From the NCBI GenBank assembly GCA_035471785.1, contig DATIPQ010000050.1, positions 1 through 64,000 of the forward strand: a DNA stretch of 64,000 bases, in the 5' to 3' direction. Shown here one piece after another: positions 8,391 through 17,100 of the stretch. Within the stretch, counting starts at the first letter, position 1. Each line of letters begins with the position of its first letter. The translations under genes and the position numbers were made by a program. Source of the DNA: Acidobacteriota bacterium. Lineage in GTDB: Bacteria; Acidobacteriota; UBA6911; RPQK01; DATIPO01. Under the pieces are notes generated by a model. That model was not told the origin of the DNA, ran no database searches, and saw nothing but the letters and a program-made list of their open reading frames with translations.

Positions 8391-9215
8391 ATGATCTACG
8401 AGCAGTACCGGCCCAACTTGCCGCTCAGCCAGTTCGTGGAGCACCTCTGGTTCTACTCGGGATACGATCCGGGACACCGGCGGGAAAAGCTGCTGCCCGA
8501 CGGAGCCATCGAACTGATCATCGACATGGAGGACACGCCCAAGAGGCTGTTCGCCTCCGAGACTTCGACCCAAGCCCAAGAGTTCCGCGGCGCCTGGATT
8601 TCGGGCGAACATAAGGAGTACATCATCATCGAGGCCTCGCCTCACTCCTCAATGGCCGGCGTGCGGTTCCGTCCGGGAGGAGCTTGGCCCTTTTTCTCCT
8701 TTCCCATGTCTGAACTGACCAACCAGGTCGTTCAACTCGACCTGATCTGGGGCGGCGACATTGCGCTGTTGCGGGAGAAGTTGCTGGAAACGCCTTCCGT
8801 CGGGGGCAAGTTCCGGGTCATGGAAGAGTTCCTGCTGGGGCGGGCCCGCGAGCACCTGCTGCAAGACCGGACCATCGCCTTCGCGCTCGAGCAAATCACC
8901 ACCCGCCCTCAGTTCCTCGTCATCGGCGACCTCATCGAGCAAGTGGGGTACAGTCACCGCCATTTCCTCAAGCGCTTCAAGAACTGCGTGGGCGTGACGC
9001 CCAAGTTCCTGACGCGGGTCTTCAAGTTTCAGCACGTTATCGGTTCGCTGGAAGGACTCAGCGGAAGCGATGTCAACTGGGCCGAGCTTTGCTGCGACTG
9101 GGGATATTACGACCAAGCCCACTTCATCAACGAGTTCCGCAGCCTCTCCGGACTGCGGCCCACCGATTACCTCAAGCAGTGGTGGGAGTATCCCAACTTC
9201 CTGCCCCTCGACTGA
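8391..9215 (+). CDS. AraC-family transcriptional regulator
   Basis: A 274-residue DNA-binding protein. Residues 1-150 match the N-terminal domain common in acidobacterial AraC regulators (LLPDGAIELIIDM, GVRFRPGGAWPFF), and residues 170-265 carry the two helix-turn-helix units. The second holds the AraC signature DQAHFINEFRSLSGLRPTDY. The first unit is IGDLIEQVGYSHRHFLKRFK. The effector is unknown. The gene is divergent from the P-type ATPase gene, with about 140 bp between the starts, so a shared control region is possible but not shown. Confidence 0.9.
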   Translation: MIYEQYRPNLPLSQFVEHLWFYSGYDPGHRREKLLPDGAIELIIDMEDTPKRLFASETSTQAQEFRGAWISGEHKEYIIIEASPHSSMAGVRFRPGGAWPFFSFPMSELTNQVVQLDLIWGGDIALLREKLLETPSVGGKFRVMEEFLLGRAREHLLQDRTIAFALEQITTRPQFLVIGDLIEQVGYSHRHFLKRFKNCVGVTPKFLTRVFKFQHVIGSLEGLSGSDVNWAELCCDWGYYDQAHFINEFRSLSGLRPTDYLKQWWEYPNFLPLD

Positions 9216-9341
9216 AGCGCCCGCCCCTGGCCCGCCCGTGAGCTGTCGGATTAGCGACAAGCCTTGAAACGCCTTTGTGCCGGCCTCATCTGAACATGCA
9301 ACAATGGCGGCAAGCCCATTACGGGGAGACGGAGGCGTTCT

Positions 9342-10064
9342 ATGAAGAAGTGGATGGTGCTGATAGCCCTATTGAGTCTGGGAGTCCTGGCCTTGGCGGC
9401 CGACTGGCAGGACAAGCCTTTTACCGACTGGTCGCAAGACGAGGTGCGCTCGGTTCTGAACCGGTCGCCCTGGGTCCAGGTGCAGCGCATCGGACGACCC
9501 GCCCTGCGGGCAGGCGCAGGACGCAACGACAGCCGCCTGCCTGAAGGCAGTTCGGTTGGAGGCCGGCCCGCACAGCAGCCCTCTTCGCCCAGTACTCTGG
9601 AGTCCGCCGAGGTGCAGCGCTTTTACTCCATCAAGATCATGTCCCAGCCGGTGCGCATGGCCATGGCCCGCTGGGCCATGCTCCACAACGGATTGAGGGA
9701 GGAGAACGCGCGCCAATTCGTCAACGCCGGTCTGTTCAACGACCACATCGTGGTCGGTGTCAGCGTCCCGCCCGGCCAGGACGCTTCCGAACTGGAACAA
9801 GACAGCGATGTGTTGCAGGACACCACCTTCCTCCACCTCAAGGGCAGCGACAGCAAATTGCTGCTGAGCCGCTACCTGCCGCCCTCTCAAACCGGACAGG
9901 CCGACGGGATGTTCTTCTTCCCGCGTTTCGACGACGAGGGCCAGCCGACGGTGTCCCTTGCCGACAAGGAGATCCGTTTCGAGTGCGGGCTGAACCGGGA
10001 CACCAAGCTGTCGCAGACGTTCAAGCTGAAGAAAATGAAGTTCCGCGACAAGCTGGCCTTGTAA
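9342..10064 (+). CDS. exported acidobacterial protein with W-x2-DEVRxVLNxSPW motif
   Basis: A 240-residue protein with a clear signal peptide (MKKWMVLIALLSLGVLALAA). The mature start KPFTDWSQDEVRSVLNRSPW is a motif I associate with a family of secreted acidobacterial proteins found in many copies per genome. The remainder is rich in charged residues and has a strand-rich end (VSLADKEIRFEC). A good ribosome binding site, GGAGG, stands about 8 nt before the ATG. Function unknown. It is followed after 27 bp by the membrane glycosyltransferase gene and may be co-transcribed with it. Confidence 0.7.
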   Translation: MKKWMVLIALLSLGVLALAADWQDKPFTDWSQDEVRSVLNRSPWVQVQRIGRPALRAGAGRNDSRLPEGSSVGGRPAQQPSSPSTLESAEVQRFYSIKIMSQPVRMAMARWAMLHNGLREENARQFVNAGLFNDHIVVGVSVPPGQDASELEQDSDVLQDTTFLHLKGSDSKLLLSRYLPPSQTGQADGMFFFPRFDDEGQPTVSLADKEIRFECGLNRDTKLSQTFKLKKMKFRDKLAL

Positions 10065-10091
10065 GCCACCGGGTAGGCTACCATTGATCAG

Positions 10092-11510
10092 GTGAAGACC
10101 TACCGCTATGGCGCCCCGCTGGCGGCAGCCTGGATTCTGCTCTGCGTCGTGGGGTGGAATCTTCTCTCCCCATCCTTCCGCTACGGCGAGGGGCACGCGC
10201 AGCGCCCCATCCTGGCCTTCGTGTTCCTGTGGGCGGCAGCCGGGGCCGGACTCTGGCTGCTGGCCCGCAGCCTTCCCTCCCGGGTGAGCGCGGAGGAAAG
10301 GGCCGGATGGGCTTGGAAGGCGGCCCTGCTGCTGGGATTGGCGGGCCGCCTGGTGCTGCTGCCCACCCCCCTGATCCAGGAAGACGATCCTTACCGCTTC
10401 GTCCTGGACGGCCAGACCGTGCTGGCGGGAGCCGACCCTTACCGCCTCACACCCAGCCAGATCGCGCAGAGCTTTGACCATCCGCTGACGCCTCAACTGC
10501 GCGGCGATCCTCAGGCGCGGCAAATCCTGCGGCGGGTCAGCCGGCCCGACCTGCACACCGTCTATCCCCCAGTGGCCCAGGGCGCCTTCGCGCTGGGAGC
10601 CTGGTTGAGCGGATGGGACTGGCGAGGACAACGCTGGGTCTTCCTGTCAGTCGACCTGGCCCTGCTGGCCCTGCTGCTGTGGCTGCTCAAGCTGCTTGCC
10701 CTCCCCCCTCAATGGAGCCTGCTGTGGGCCTGCAATCCGCTGGTCCTCAAAGAGGTGGCCAATTCGGCCCACGCCGACGTGCTGGCAGCTTTCTTCCTGC
10801 TGCTGGCGATCGCAGCCCTCTGCGGACGGTTGCAGCTTGGGCCTTGCTCAGGCGCTGTTTTGGCGGGGGCGGCCCTGGGACTGGCCGTCCTGTGCAAGCT
10901 CTACATCCTCTTCTTGCTGCCCGCCTTCCTGCTCTGGCTGCTCAAGCGGTCTGGCCAAGGCCCGGCCACCAATGCCGGGGCAGCGCTTTTGGGGACGGCT
11001 TTCGCCTTGCCGACCGCGGCGGGCCTTGCCTGGATGCTGAGCTGGACACCCTCGGGAATAGAGGCCTATGCCGGCGACTGGCAGATCAACGCCGGCGCCT
11101 TCATGGTGCTGGAAAAGCTGACGGAGGCGCTGGGGATGCCTCCTCTGGCGGCCCGTGCCGGCTGCCTGCTTGTGGCCTCGGCCGGTGCCGTCCTCATTCC
11201 CTGGACGCGGCGGGGCCGCGGACTGCCGCTCCTCATCTGCAATCTGCAATGGGTACTGCTGCTGTGGTGGCTGCTGCAACCCGCCGCCTACCCCTGGTAC
11301 GCCTTGCCCTTGCTGGCCCTGCTGCCCCTGGCGCCCCACGCCGGCGCCGCCCGAGCCGCCCTGCTGCTCTCCTCGGCGGCATCCGTCTACTACCTTCACT
11401 TCCTCCCCGAATACAACAACCTGGAGCCGCTGGGGATAACCATGATCACGCTGGCCGAGCACGGAGTTCTCTGGGCCGCCCTGCTGCTCCCGGGTCGACG
11501 ACGCGTCTAG
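10092..11510 (+). CDS. GT-C type membrane glycosyltransferase (mannosyltransferase-like)
   Basis: A 472-residue integral membrane protein with about 11-12 hydrophobic helices. The first extracytoplasmic loop carries the acidic motif IQEDDPYRFVLDGQTVLAG, the expected catalytic Asp region of GT-C enzymes, which use lipid-linked sugars on the outer face of the membrane. It also contains VYPPVAQ, a motif common in GT87/DUF2029-like transferases. The start is a GTG at 10092; no ATG fits the hydrophobic N-terminus. It likely adds a sugar to a cell-envelope glycan or lipid, but donor and acceptor are unknown. Confidence 0.75.
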   Translation: MKTYRYGAPLAAAWILLCVVGWNLLSPSFRYGEGHAQRPILAFVFLWAAAGAGLWLLARSLPSRVSAEERAGWAWKAALLLGLAGRLVLLPTPLIQEDDPYRFVLDGQTVLAGADPYRLTPSQIAQSFDHPLTPQLRGDPQARQILRRVSRPDLHTVYPPVAQGAFALGAWLSGWDWRGQRWVFLSVDLALLALLLWLLKLLALPPQWSLLWACNPLVLKEVANSAHADVLAAFFLLLAIAALCGRLQLGPCSGAVLAGAALGLAVLCKLYILFLLPAFLLWLLKRSGQGPATNAGAALLGTAFALPTAAGLAWMLSWTPSGIEAYAGDWQINAGAFMVLEKLTEALGMPPLAARAGCLLVASAGAVLIPWTRRGRGLPLLICNLQWVLLLWWLLQPAAYPWYALPLLALLPLAPHAGAARAALLLSSAASVYYLHFLPEYNNLEPLGITMITLAEHGVLWAALLLPGRRRV

Positions 11511-11597
11511 CCCAACCGCACGATCCAGGTCAATTTTTTCCAATACAGCGCCGGGGGTCCGCTGCCATGCTTTGAGCCGTTGTTGAGAATAGAGGTA

Positions 11598-11612
11598 CGG
11601 CCGAAGGCCGTC
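11598..11612 (+). promoter_or_regulatory. short hairpin before the DUF1761 gene
   Basis: ACGGCC-GAA-GGCCGT forms a perfect 6-bp stem with a three-base loop, 17 nt before the ATG at 11630 and just before its ribosome binding site. It could affect translation; there is no T-run, so it is not an intrinsic terminator. Confidence 0.35.
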
Positions 11613-11629
11613 TGATGAAAGGATTTCGC

Positions 11630-12028
11630 ATGGCTATCAACTATTGGGCGGTTCTGGTCGCCGCCCTTTCCATGTTTCTGCTGGGAGGGCTGTGGTATTC
11701 GCCGGTCCTCTTCGGAGGCGTGTGGATGCGCGCCAACCAGCTCACCGAGAAAGATCTTGAAGACGGCAATCCAGCCAAGATCTACGGCGTGTCTTTCCTC
11801 TTTTCGCTGATCATGTCGGCCAATCTGGCGGCTTTTTTAAGCGGACCTGAAACCGATATGGCCTGGGGCGCCACGGCGGGCTTCCTGGCCGGATTCGGCT
11901 GGGTGGCCCTGGGAATCGGCATGGTCAGCCTCTTCGAAAGGCGTCCCTTCAGCTATATGCTGGTCAATGGAGCCTACATGACCGTAGCCTTCACCCTCAT
12001 GGGCCTCATCCTGGGCGCCTGGCGCTAA
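11630..12028 (+). CDS. DUF1761-family membrane protein
   Basis: A 132-residue protein with four predicted membrane helices. The N-terminal helix contains LGGLWYSPVLFGGVWMRA, the conserved feature of DUF1761 proteins, and the last helices hold GFGWVALGIG and YMLVNGAYMTVAFTLMGLIL. I prefer the ATG at 11630, with AAAGGA 6 nt upstream, over the ATG at 11615. Function of the family is unknown. The gene is convergent with the one at 12036, leaving only 7 bp between stops. Confidence 0.8.
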   Translation: MAINYWAVLVAALSMFLLGGLWYSPVLFGGVWMRANQLTEKDLEDGNPAKIYGVSFLFSLIMSANLAAFLSGPETDMAWGATAGFLAGFGWVALGIGMVSLFERRPFSYMLVNGAYMTVAFTLMGLILGAWR

Positions 12029-12035
12029 AGCTTGC

Positions 12036-12620
12036 TCAGGGCGAGGTTGCGGCTCGCCACTCTTTGAGCAAGGCCACCCAGCGGCGAGCCATCTCCTTGG
12101 AGTACACCATCTGTCCGTCCGGGTAGATCTCGGCCAGTTCCTGGGGACGGTGACGCCGGGCCCATTCCACTGCCGGTTTCATGGCCTCCTGGCTGGAGGG
12201 CTGATCTGGGAGGAGCTGATAGCGCTGCTTCTCGATTAGGCCCTGGGAATTCACGCTGAAGGTGGTTTGAAACTTGAGGTGGGGGATTCCCAGCAGGCGC
12301 AGGAACTCGTTGCTTTCCTGACCTTCATAGCTGAAGGAGCCGCCCGAAGATCCTACCGGTTCCCATTCGACCTGGCCGTCGGCTCCGGCATCCCAGCCCA
12401 TTGCCTTTGAAAGCGCTTCCTTGCTCAGTGAGTACTCCGATCCCACGAAGTGCAGTTGAAAGTCGGGCGCCAAGCAGGCCAGGGCCCGATCCATGTCGTG
12501 CGCGTTGACCGCCTGACGGTAGCGTTCGATGATCTCCTCCCCGCCCTGAGGCCCGCCAAGCGCCAACAACACAAGTCCAGTCAAGCCCATCAACTTCATC
12601 CTTCCAGATCGGTGTTCCAT
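12036..12620 (-). CDS. exported SnoaL/NTF2-like protein
   Basis: A 194-residue protein with an N-terminal hydrophobic stretch (MKLMGLTGLVLLALGG) that looks like a signal peptide. The segment IIERYRQAVNAHDMDRALACLAPDFQLHF is typical of the first helix and strand of the SnoaL/NTF2-like cone fold, which binds small hydrophobic ligands or acts as a scaffold. No catalytic residues are obvious. The start is uncertain between the ATG at 12620 and the ATG at 12599; the second would place the signal peptide directly at the N-terminus. Function unknown. Confidence 0.6.
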   Translation of the reverse strand: MEHRSGRMKLMGLTGLVLLALGGPQGGEEIIERYRQAVNAHDMDRALACLAPDFQLHFVGSEYSLSKEALSKAMGWDAGADGQVEWEPVGSSGGSFSYEGQESNEFLRLLGIPHLKFQTTFSVNSQGLIEKQRYQLLPDQPSSQEAMKPAVEWARRHRPQELAEIYPDGQMVYSKEMARRWVALLKEWRAATSP

Positions 12621-12659
12621 TCCTTACTAGCCTATCAGAACCGGCCCCAGAGAAACGGC

Positions 12660-12697
12660 TTGACTGCTATATTCATACATTGGTATATTGATAGCCA
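12660..12697 (+). promoter_or_regulatory. promoter with -10 close to the start codon, plus dyad
   Basis: TTGACT (12660-12665) and TATATT (12684-12689) are 18 bp apart and match the sigma70 consensus closely. Transcription would start at about 12696-12698, i.e. at the ATG at 12697, and there is no ribosome binding site, so the mRNA may be leaderless. The spacer and -10 lie within an imperfect dyad (12666-12695, arms GCTAT and ATAGC), a possible operator. Confidence 0.55.
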
Positions 12698-12960
12698 TGA
12701 AGAAGGCAAAGAGAACTCGTGTGCAGCGCGTGCAGACCGGCGTCCGCATTGAAAAGCGCATCCTCAAGGTGCTGAAGGGGTTGGCCGAGTTCCACGACTT
12801 GACCCTGGGGGATCTGTTGGAGGGCATCGTCCTCCACGCCTTTGAAGGACGCTGCGCGCTGCAGGGACAGTCACTGGAAGTCGTCAGCGACCTGAAGCGG
12901 GTTTACGGACTCGATCTTGAGGCTGCCGACAGCCATCATCTGGAAGAGGAGGAGAAGTGA
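12697..12960 (+). CDS. small basic protein, possible ribbon-helix-helix DNA-binding type
   Basis: An 87-residue protein with a strongly basic N-terminus (MKKAKRTRVQRVQTGVRIEK), then two helices (RILKVLKGLAEFHDLTLGDLLEGIVLHAFEG) and an acidic C-terminus (HHLEEEEK). The basic strand followed by two helices is what a ribbon-helix-helix repressor looks like, but I cannot confirm the family. The start is the ATG at 12697; an in-frame TTG at 12688 would lie inside the -10 box. Its stop codon overlaps the next start by one base (TGATG), so the two genes are translationally coupled. It may regulate its own promoter through the dyad. Confidence 0.6.
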   Translation: MKKAKRTRVQRVQTGVRIEKRILKVLKGLAEFHDLTLGDLLEGIVLHAFEGRCALQGQSLEVVSDLKRVYGLDLEAADSHHLEEEEK

Positions 12961-13406
12961 TGAGCACTGCTGCTTTAACGCTGGAGGGGGTTCGCCGAGG
13001 GGTCACTTCAGAGGACCTGGACCTGGTCATGAGGCTTGAAGGCCTGAGCTTGACGGCGGGGGAGTTCCATCATGCCGACCACGTGCGGGCGGCCTGGGTT
13101 TTCTTGCGCTACCTGCCCCTCGATCAGGCCATGCACCGCTTTCGAGAGGCCTTGATCCGCTTCGCCGAGCACGTCGGAAAGCCGGGCCTCTACCACGAGA
13201 CCATCACTTCGGCCTATTTCTTCCTCATCCACGAGCGTATGCATGGGCATCCTGACGAGTCCTGGGGCAGCTTCAAGCAACGCAATCCCGACCTGCTGCG
13301 CTGGAAGGGCGGCGTCCTGGAGCGCCTCTACTCTCCTCAACGCCTGCACGGCGACCTGGCGCGCCGCAGCTTCATCCTGCCCGACGCCCCAGTGCGTCCC
13401 CAATAG
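12960..13406 (+). CDS. helical protein with FHHADHVRAAW motif, unknown function
   Basis: A 148-residue, all-helical, cytosolic protein. Conserved-looking features are FHHADHVRAAWVFLRYLPL, a helix holding HETITSAYFFLIHER, and W-x2-FKQRNPDLL. The several histidines and acidic residues (HHADH, YHET, HERMHGH) could bind a metal or act in catalysis. I recall this as a widespread family without known function, and cannot name it. It is coupled to the small basic gene before it, so the pair probably acts together; the arrangement resembles a regulator-plus-partner or toxin-antitoxin pair, but nothing in the sequence proves that. Confidence 0.6.
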   Translation: MSTAALTLEGVRRGVTSEDLDLVMRLEGLSLTAGEFHHADHVRAAWVFLRYLPLDQAMHRFREALIRFAEHVGKPGLYHETITSAYFFLIHERMHGHPDESWGSFKQRNPDLLRWKGGVLERLYSPQRLHGDLARRSFILPDAPVRPQ

Positions 13407-13495
13407 TGGCCCCTGAATTGCGGGCATGATTTCTGTCTGGGAGCGCGGGGATCGCGCAGGCCCGCCAGGTCCTCGGCGCCCCGTGGAGTAATGCC

Positions 13496-13687
13496 ATGAC
13501 CGTCGAACGCTACTTGAGAATGATTGCGGGGTTCTTCATTCTGCTCAGTCTGGCTCTGGGCTACTACCTGAGCGGATACTGGTACTTCTTTACCGCCTTC
13601 GTGGGCTTGAACCTCTTTCAATCAGCCTTTACCGACTGGTGCCCGATGATGACCATTCTGCGCAAGCTGGGCGTTGCAGAAGTCTGA
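13496..13687 (+). CDS. DUF2892-type small membrane protein
   Basis: A 63-residue protein with two membrane helices (MIAGFFILLSLALGYYLSG and YWYFFTAFVGLNLFQSAF), followed by TDWCPMMTILRKLG. The CPM motif after the second helix is typical of the DUF2892/YgaP membrane domain, sometimes fused to rhodanese. It is probably an inner-membrane protein linked to sulfur or thiol chemistry, but no partner gene is adjacent. Short but convincing because the whole chain matches the family. Confidence 0.75.
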   Translation: MTVERYLRMIAGFFILLSLALGYYLSGYWYFFTAFVGLNLFQSAFTDWCPMMTILRKLGVAEV

Positions 13688-13736
13688 GAGCTCGAGGGGC
13701 ATAAGCCTCCCAAATGGGTGAATATGCCCGCTTCCC

Positions 13737-13760
13737 CGGCGGGCGCAGCGCCGCCCGCCG
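13737..13760 (+). terminator. GC hairpin after the DUF2892 gene
   Basis: A 9-bp perfect stem (CGGCGGGCG paired with CGCCCGCCG) with a 6-nt loop, 50 bp after the stop codon. No T-run follows, so it may slow RNA decay or assist Rho-dependent ending rather than act as an intrinsic terminator. Confidence 0.4.
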
Positions 13761-14072
13761 CCGATCCGCCGTGCTCTGATCAAACTTGCCCGCTCGACAG
13801 CCGTCGTCCGGAGTCAAAACGCGAAAACATACGCGCTTTTTGCTTGCGGTTACCGATGAGTTGTGATATCACCTGAGGCACTCGCTAAAATTGTCGAATC
13901 GAATGGTACAGCCATAAGTGCCCGACGGGTCAGTCCAGGGAGCAAGGCTCAGCCAAATCACTGAAGCCTTGGGGCGGTCTCGAAGAGCACATCGAAAGCT
14001 AATGGCAGCCCTTTGAGTGCGCAAGAGTTCTTCGCGGGCTGTCCCATGACGTTCGGGGCTATCAAAATGTAC

Positions 14073-14089
14073 GGGGACCCGGGGTCCCC
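14073..14089 (+). promoter_or_regulatory. hairpin touching the receptor ribosome binding site
   Basis: GGGGAC-CCGGG-GTCCCC is a perfect dyad that ends 2 nt before AAGGGAGG. In the mRNA it would form next to the ribosome binding site for the ATG at 14103 and may tune translation of the receptor. Confidence 0.45.
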
Positions 14090-14102
14090 AAAGGGAGGTA
14101 CG

Positions 14103-17100
14103 ATGAGAAGGTTCTTGCCTTTGATCGGCCTATTAGCCGTAGGTGTATGTCTAATCACCTCGGCGTGGGCGCAAACTTCATTCACCCGCCTATCGGGAAC
14201 TGTCCGAGACCAGACGGGGGGCATCATCCCCGGGGTGACCGTGACCCTGACGCGCGTGGACACGGGAGCCCAGCACAAGACGTTCACCAACGACGCCGGA
14301 TCCTACACGTTCGGGACCATTCTGCCGGGCGTGTACGAATTGACCGCCGAGATGGACGGGTTCCGCACCATCCTCATTCATGACCTTCGACTGGTCATTC
14401 AGACCAACCATCGTCAAGACATCGTGCTTGAGCCGGGCGCCATCTCCGAGGAGGTGACGGTAACGGCTTCAGCCGAAGTGGTTTTGCAGAAAACGGACGC
14501 CACGGTGGGCAACCAGATGGACGAGCTGCGTCTGAAGAAGCTTCCCAACGCCAACCGCAGCACCATTTCCTACTTTCAACTGCAGCCGGGCACTACGCCG
14601 GGAGGCGAGGTGACGGGCAGCCGCAGCGACCAGCAGACCTTTCAGTTGGACGGCATCGACGTCTCCGACTACACGGTGGGCGACATCGAGACGGTCATCC
14701 CCACTCCGGTGGAATCAGTACAGGAGTTCCGCATCGCAGTGGCCAACCCCGACGCCAGCTTCGGGCGTTCGGCGGGAGCCAACATGACCCTGGTCACCAA
14801 GCGGGGCGGCAACCAGTACCACGGTTCGGCTTATTGGTACCATCAGAACGACAACCTCAACGCCAACAGTTGGAACAACAACCGGCGCGGCGCGCCCAAG
14901 GCGGAACGCAAGGACAACCGCTTCGGGTTTTCCATCGGCGGCCCCATCATCAAGGACAAGACCTTTTTCTTCTGGAACTACGAAGGACGGCGCCTGCCGG
15001 GTTCCACGGCCATCACGCGCACCGTTCCCACCCAGAGCCTGCGTGACGGGCTGCTGCGCTTCGCCGACGGCGACGGCAACATCCAGACCATCAACCCCAT
15101 CGACTTCGATCCCCGGGGACTGGGAGCCAACCCGGTCGTCCTCAACGTCTTCAACCAGTTGCCGCTTCCCAATGCCAGCGGCGGCGACGGATTGAACACG
15201 GGCGATTTCCGGACCGACGTGGCGACCGACACCCGCAACGACTTCGCGGTGCTGCGGGTCGACCATGAATTTCATGAGAACTGGAATCTGGAGGCCAAGT
15301 TCGCGGCCGACCGGGCCCTTCAGACCACGGCTTCCCAAGTCGACCTGCTCAACCTGCGCGGGGCTACCGAGGCCCCCCGGCGGACCCGCAACGCTCTGTT
15401 GGGGCTGAACACCAACTTCACCCCCACGCTGACCAACGAGTTCCGCTTCGGCTGGGTCAAGGACTACACGCCTCTGCAGCGCATCCGGCCCACCAGTTCG
15501 CTGCCTTGGCTGGGACCGGAACTCAACGTGGCCGTCAACATCGGCTTGCAGACCATCGACGAGCCGACCGACGTCGACACCCAGCGGGCCCGCATCCAGA
15601 CCAGCAACTCCGATTACTGGCAATGGGTCAACAACCAGACTTGGGTCAGGGGCAATCACGTCTTCCAGTACGGAGCCGACGTGCGCCACATCCGCTTTCG
15701 CCACGACCGCGACGACAAAGTGATCGGATCGATCGGTCTTCCGGTAGCCGAGTTGGCCAACGGCAACTTCGTCAACATCACCCCCGACCAGCGCCCCGAC
15801 TTCATTCAACCGGGCGACACCAGCCGCTACGACCAGTTCTATGCTTCCCTGCTGGGAATCGTGAACTCGGTTCCCTTCCTGGCCGTTCGCGACGGTGACC
15901 TTCAGCCGCTGCCCATCGGGTCGAGTCTGGAGGCCGACACCACCCAACAGTATTTCTCCTTTTACTTCCTGGATACCTGGAGAGTGGTTCCTTCGCTGTC
16001 AGTCAACTACGGCCTCTACTACGGGTGGACCACGCCGCCCATCGAGAAGGACGGCAAGCAGACCATCATGACCTTCGCCGACGATGTCAGCACCTTCGTG
16101 ACGGCGGAAGAGTTCTTGACCAACAAGAACCTCACCTCGCAGGGGGGCAGCATCTTCAACCCCGACATCGGCTTCGTGCCCATCAATGATTCGGGGCAAA
16201 GCGCCGCTTATCAGACCGATTACCGGAACCTCTCACCGCGGGCCGCCATCGCCTGGAACCCTTCCTTTAAAGGAGGTTTTATGGGCAAGCTTTTCGGTGA
16301 CAAGGAAACGGTCTTCCGGGGCGGATACTCCCTGCTCTGGGACCGCACCAACACGGTGCAGACGGTGATCATCCCCACTTTGGGAGTCGGGTTCGGCCAG
16401 ACGGTTTCCGTCAACGGGCCCACTAACGCGGCCGGTGAACCCTTCAGAGCAGGGGTGGACGGACCTATCCCATTGCTCGATTTCGGTCCTGCCGAATCGC
16501 CCATTATCCCTTCGCCCATTTTCTCCGAGATTCTTTCCTTCTCGGTCGATCCCGACATCACGGTTCCCTACAACCACGTGTTCGATTTCACCATCCAGCG
16601 CGAGCTGCCGGGCGACCACATCATGGAGGTCGGATACATCGGGCGCATGGGACGCAACCTCTACCAGAGCGTCAACCTGCAGCAGGTTCCCTATCTGGCC
16701 GTCGACAGCGCCTCAGGGCAGAGCTTCGCCCAGGCCTTTGACGCCCTGGCAACCGAGTTGCGCAACGGGGTGGCGCCCGGCGACGTGACGGCGCAGCCTT
16801 TCTTCGAGAACGTCTTCGGCAATTTCGGAGGAACTGCTGGAATCGCCGGCAGCAGTACGTCCGACATTATCCAGGGCGACCTCAACAGCGTCTTTCTCAA
16901 CCTGGACATACCGCTCTTCCTGACCGGAATGCAGCACTTCAACAACTTCCAGTCGCTGGACCTCTTCATGCGCACCTCGGGCGGCCGGTCCAACTACCAT
17001 GGAGTGGTCTTCAGCCTGCGCAAGAACTTCTCCGACGGACTGGTCTACGACCTCAACTACACCTTCTCGCGCTCGCTGGATCAAAACGGCGCCGTTCAGA

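Larger units (their letters stand above)
13688..14102. other. 415-bp intergenic region before the first receptor gene
   Basis: No gene is supported. It holds a strong GC hairpin (CGGCGGGCG and CGCCCGCCG, 13737-13760) with no T-run, a perfect palindrome GTGATATCAC (13863-13872), and a hairpin directly before the receptor's ribosome binding site (14073-14089). The region from about 13820 is less GC-rich and likely holds the receptor promoter, but no clear -35/-10 pair was found. Confidence 0.6.

Noticed and set aside
13863-13872. CRP-type site at GTGATATCAC
   Set aside because: A CRP site needs TGTGA-N6-TCACA; here the arms touch, so only a short palindrome remains.
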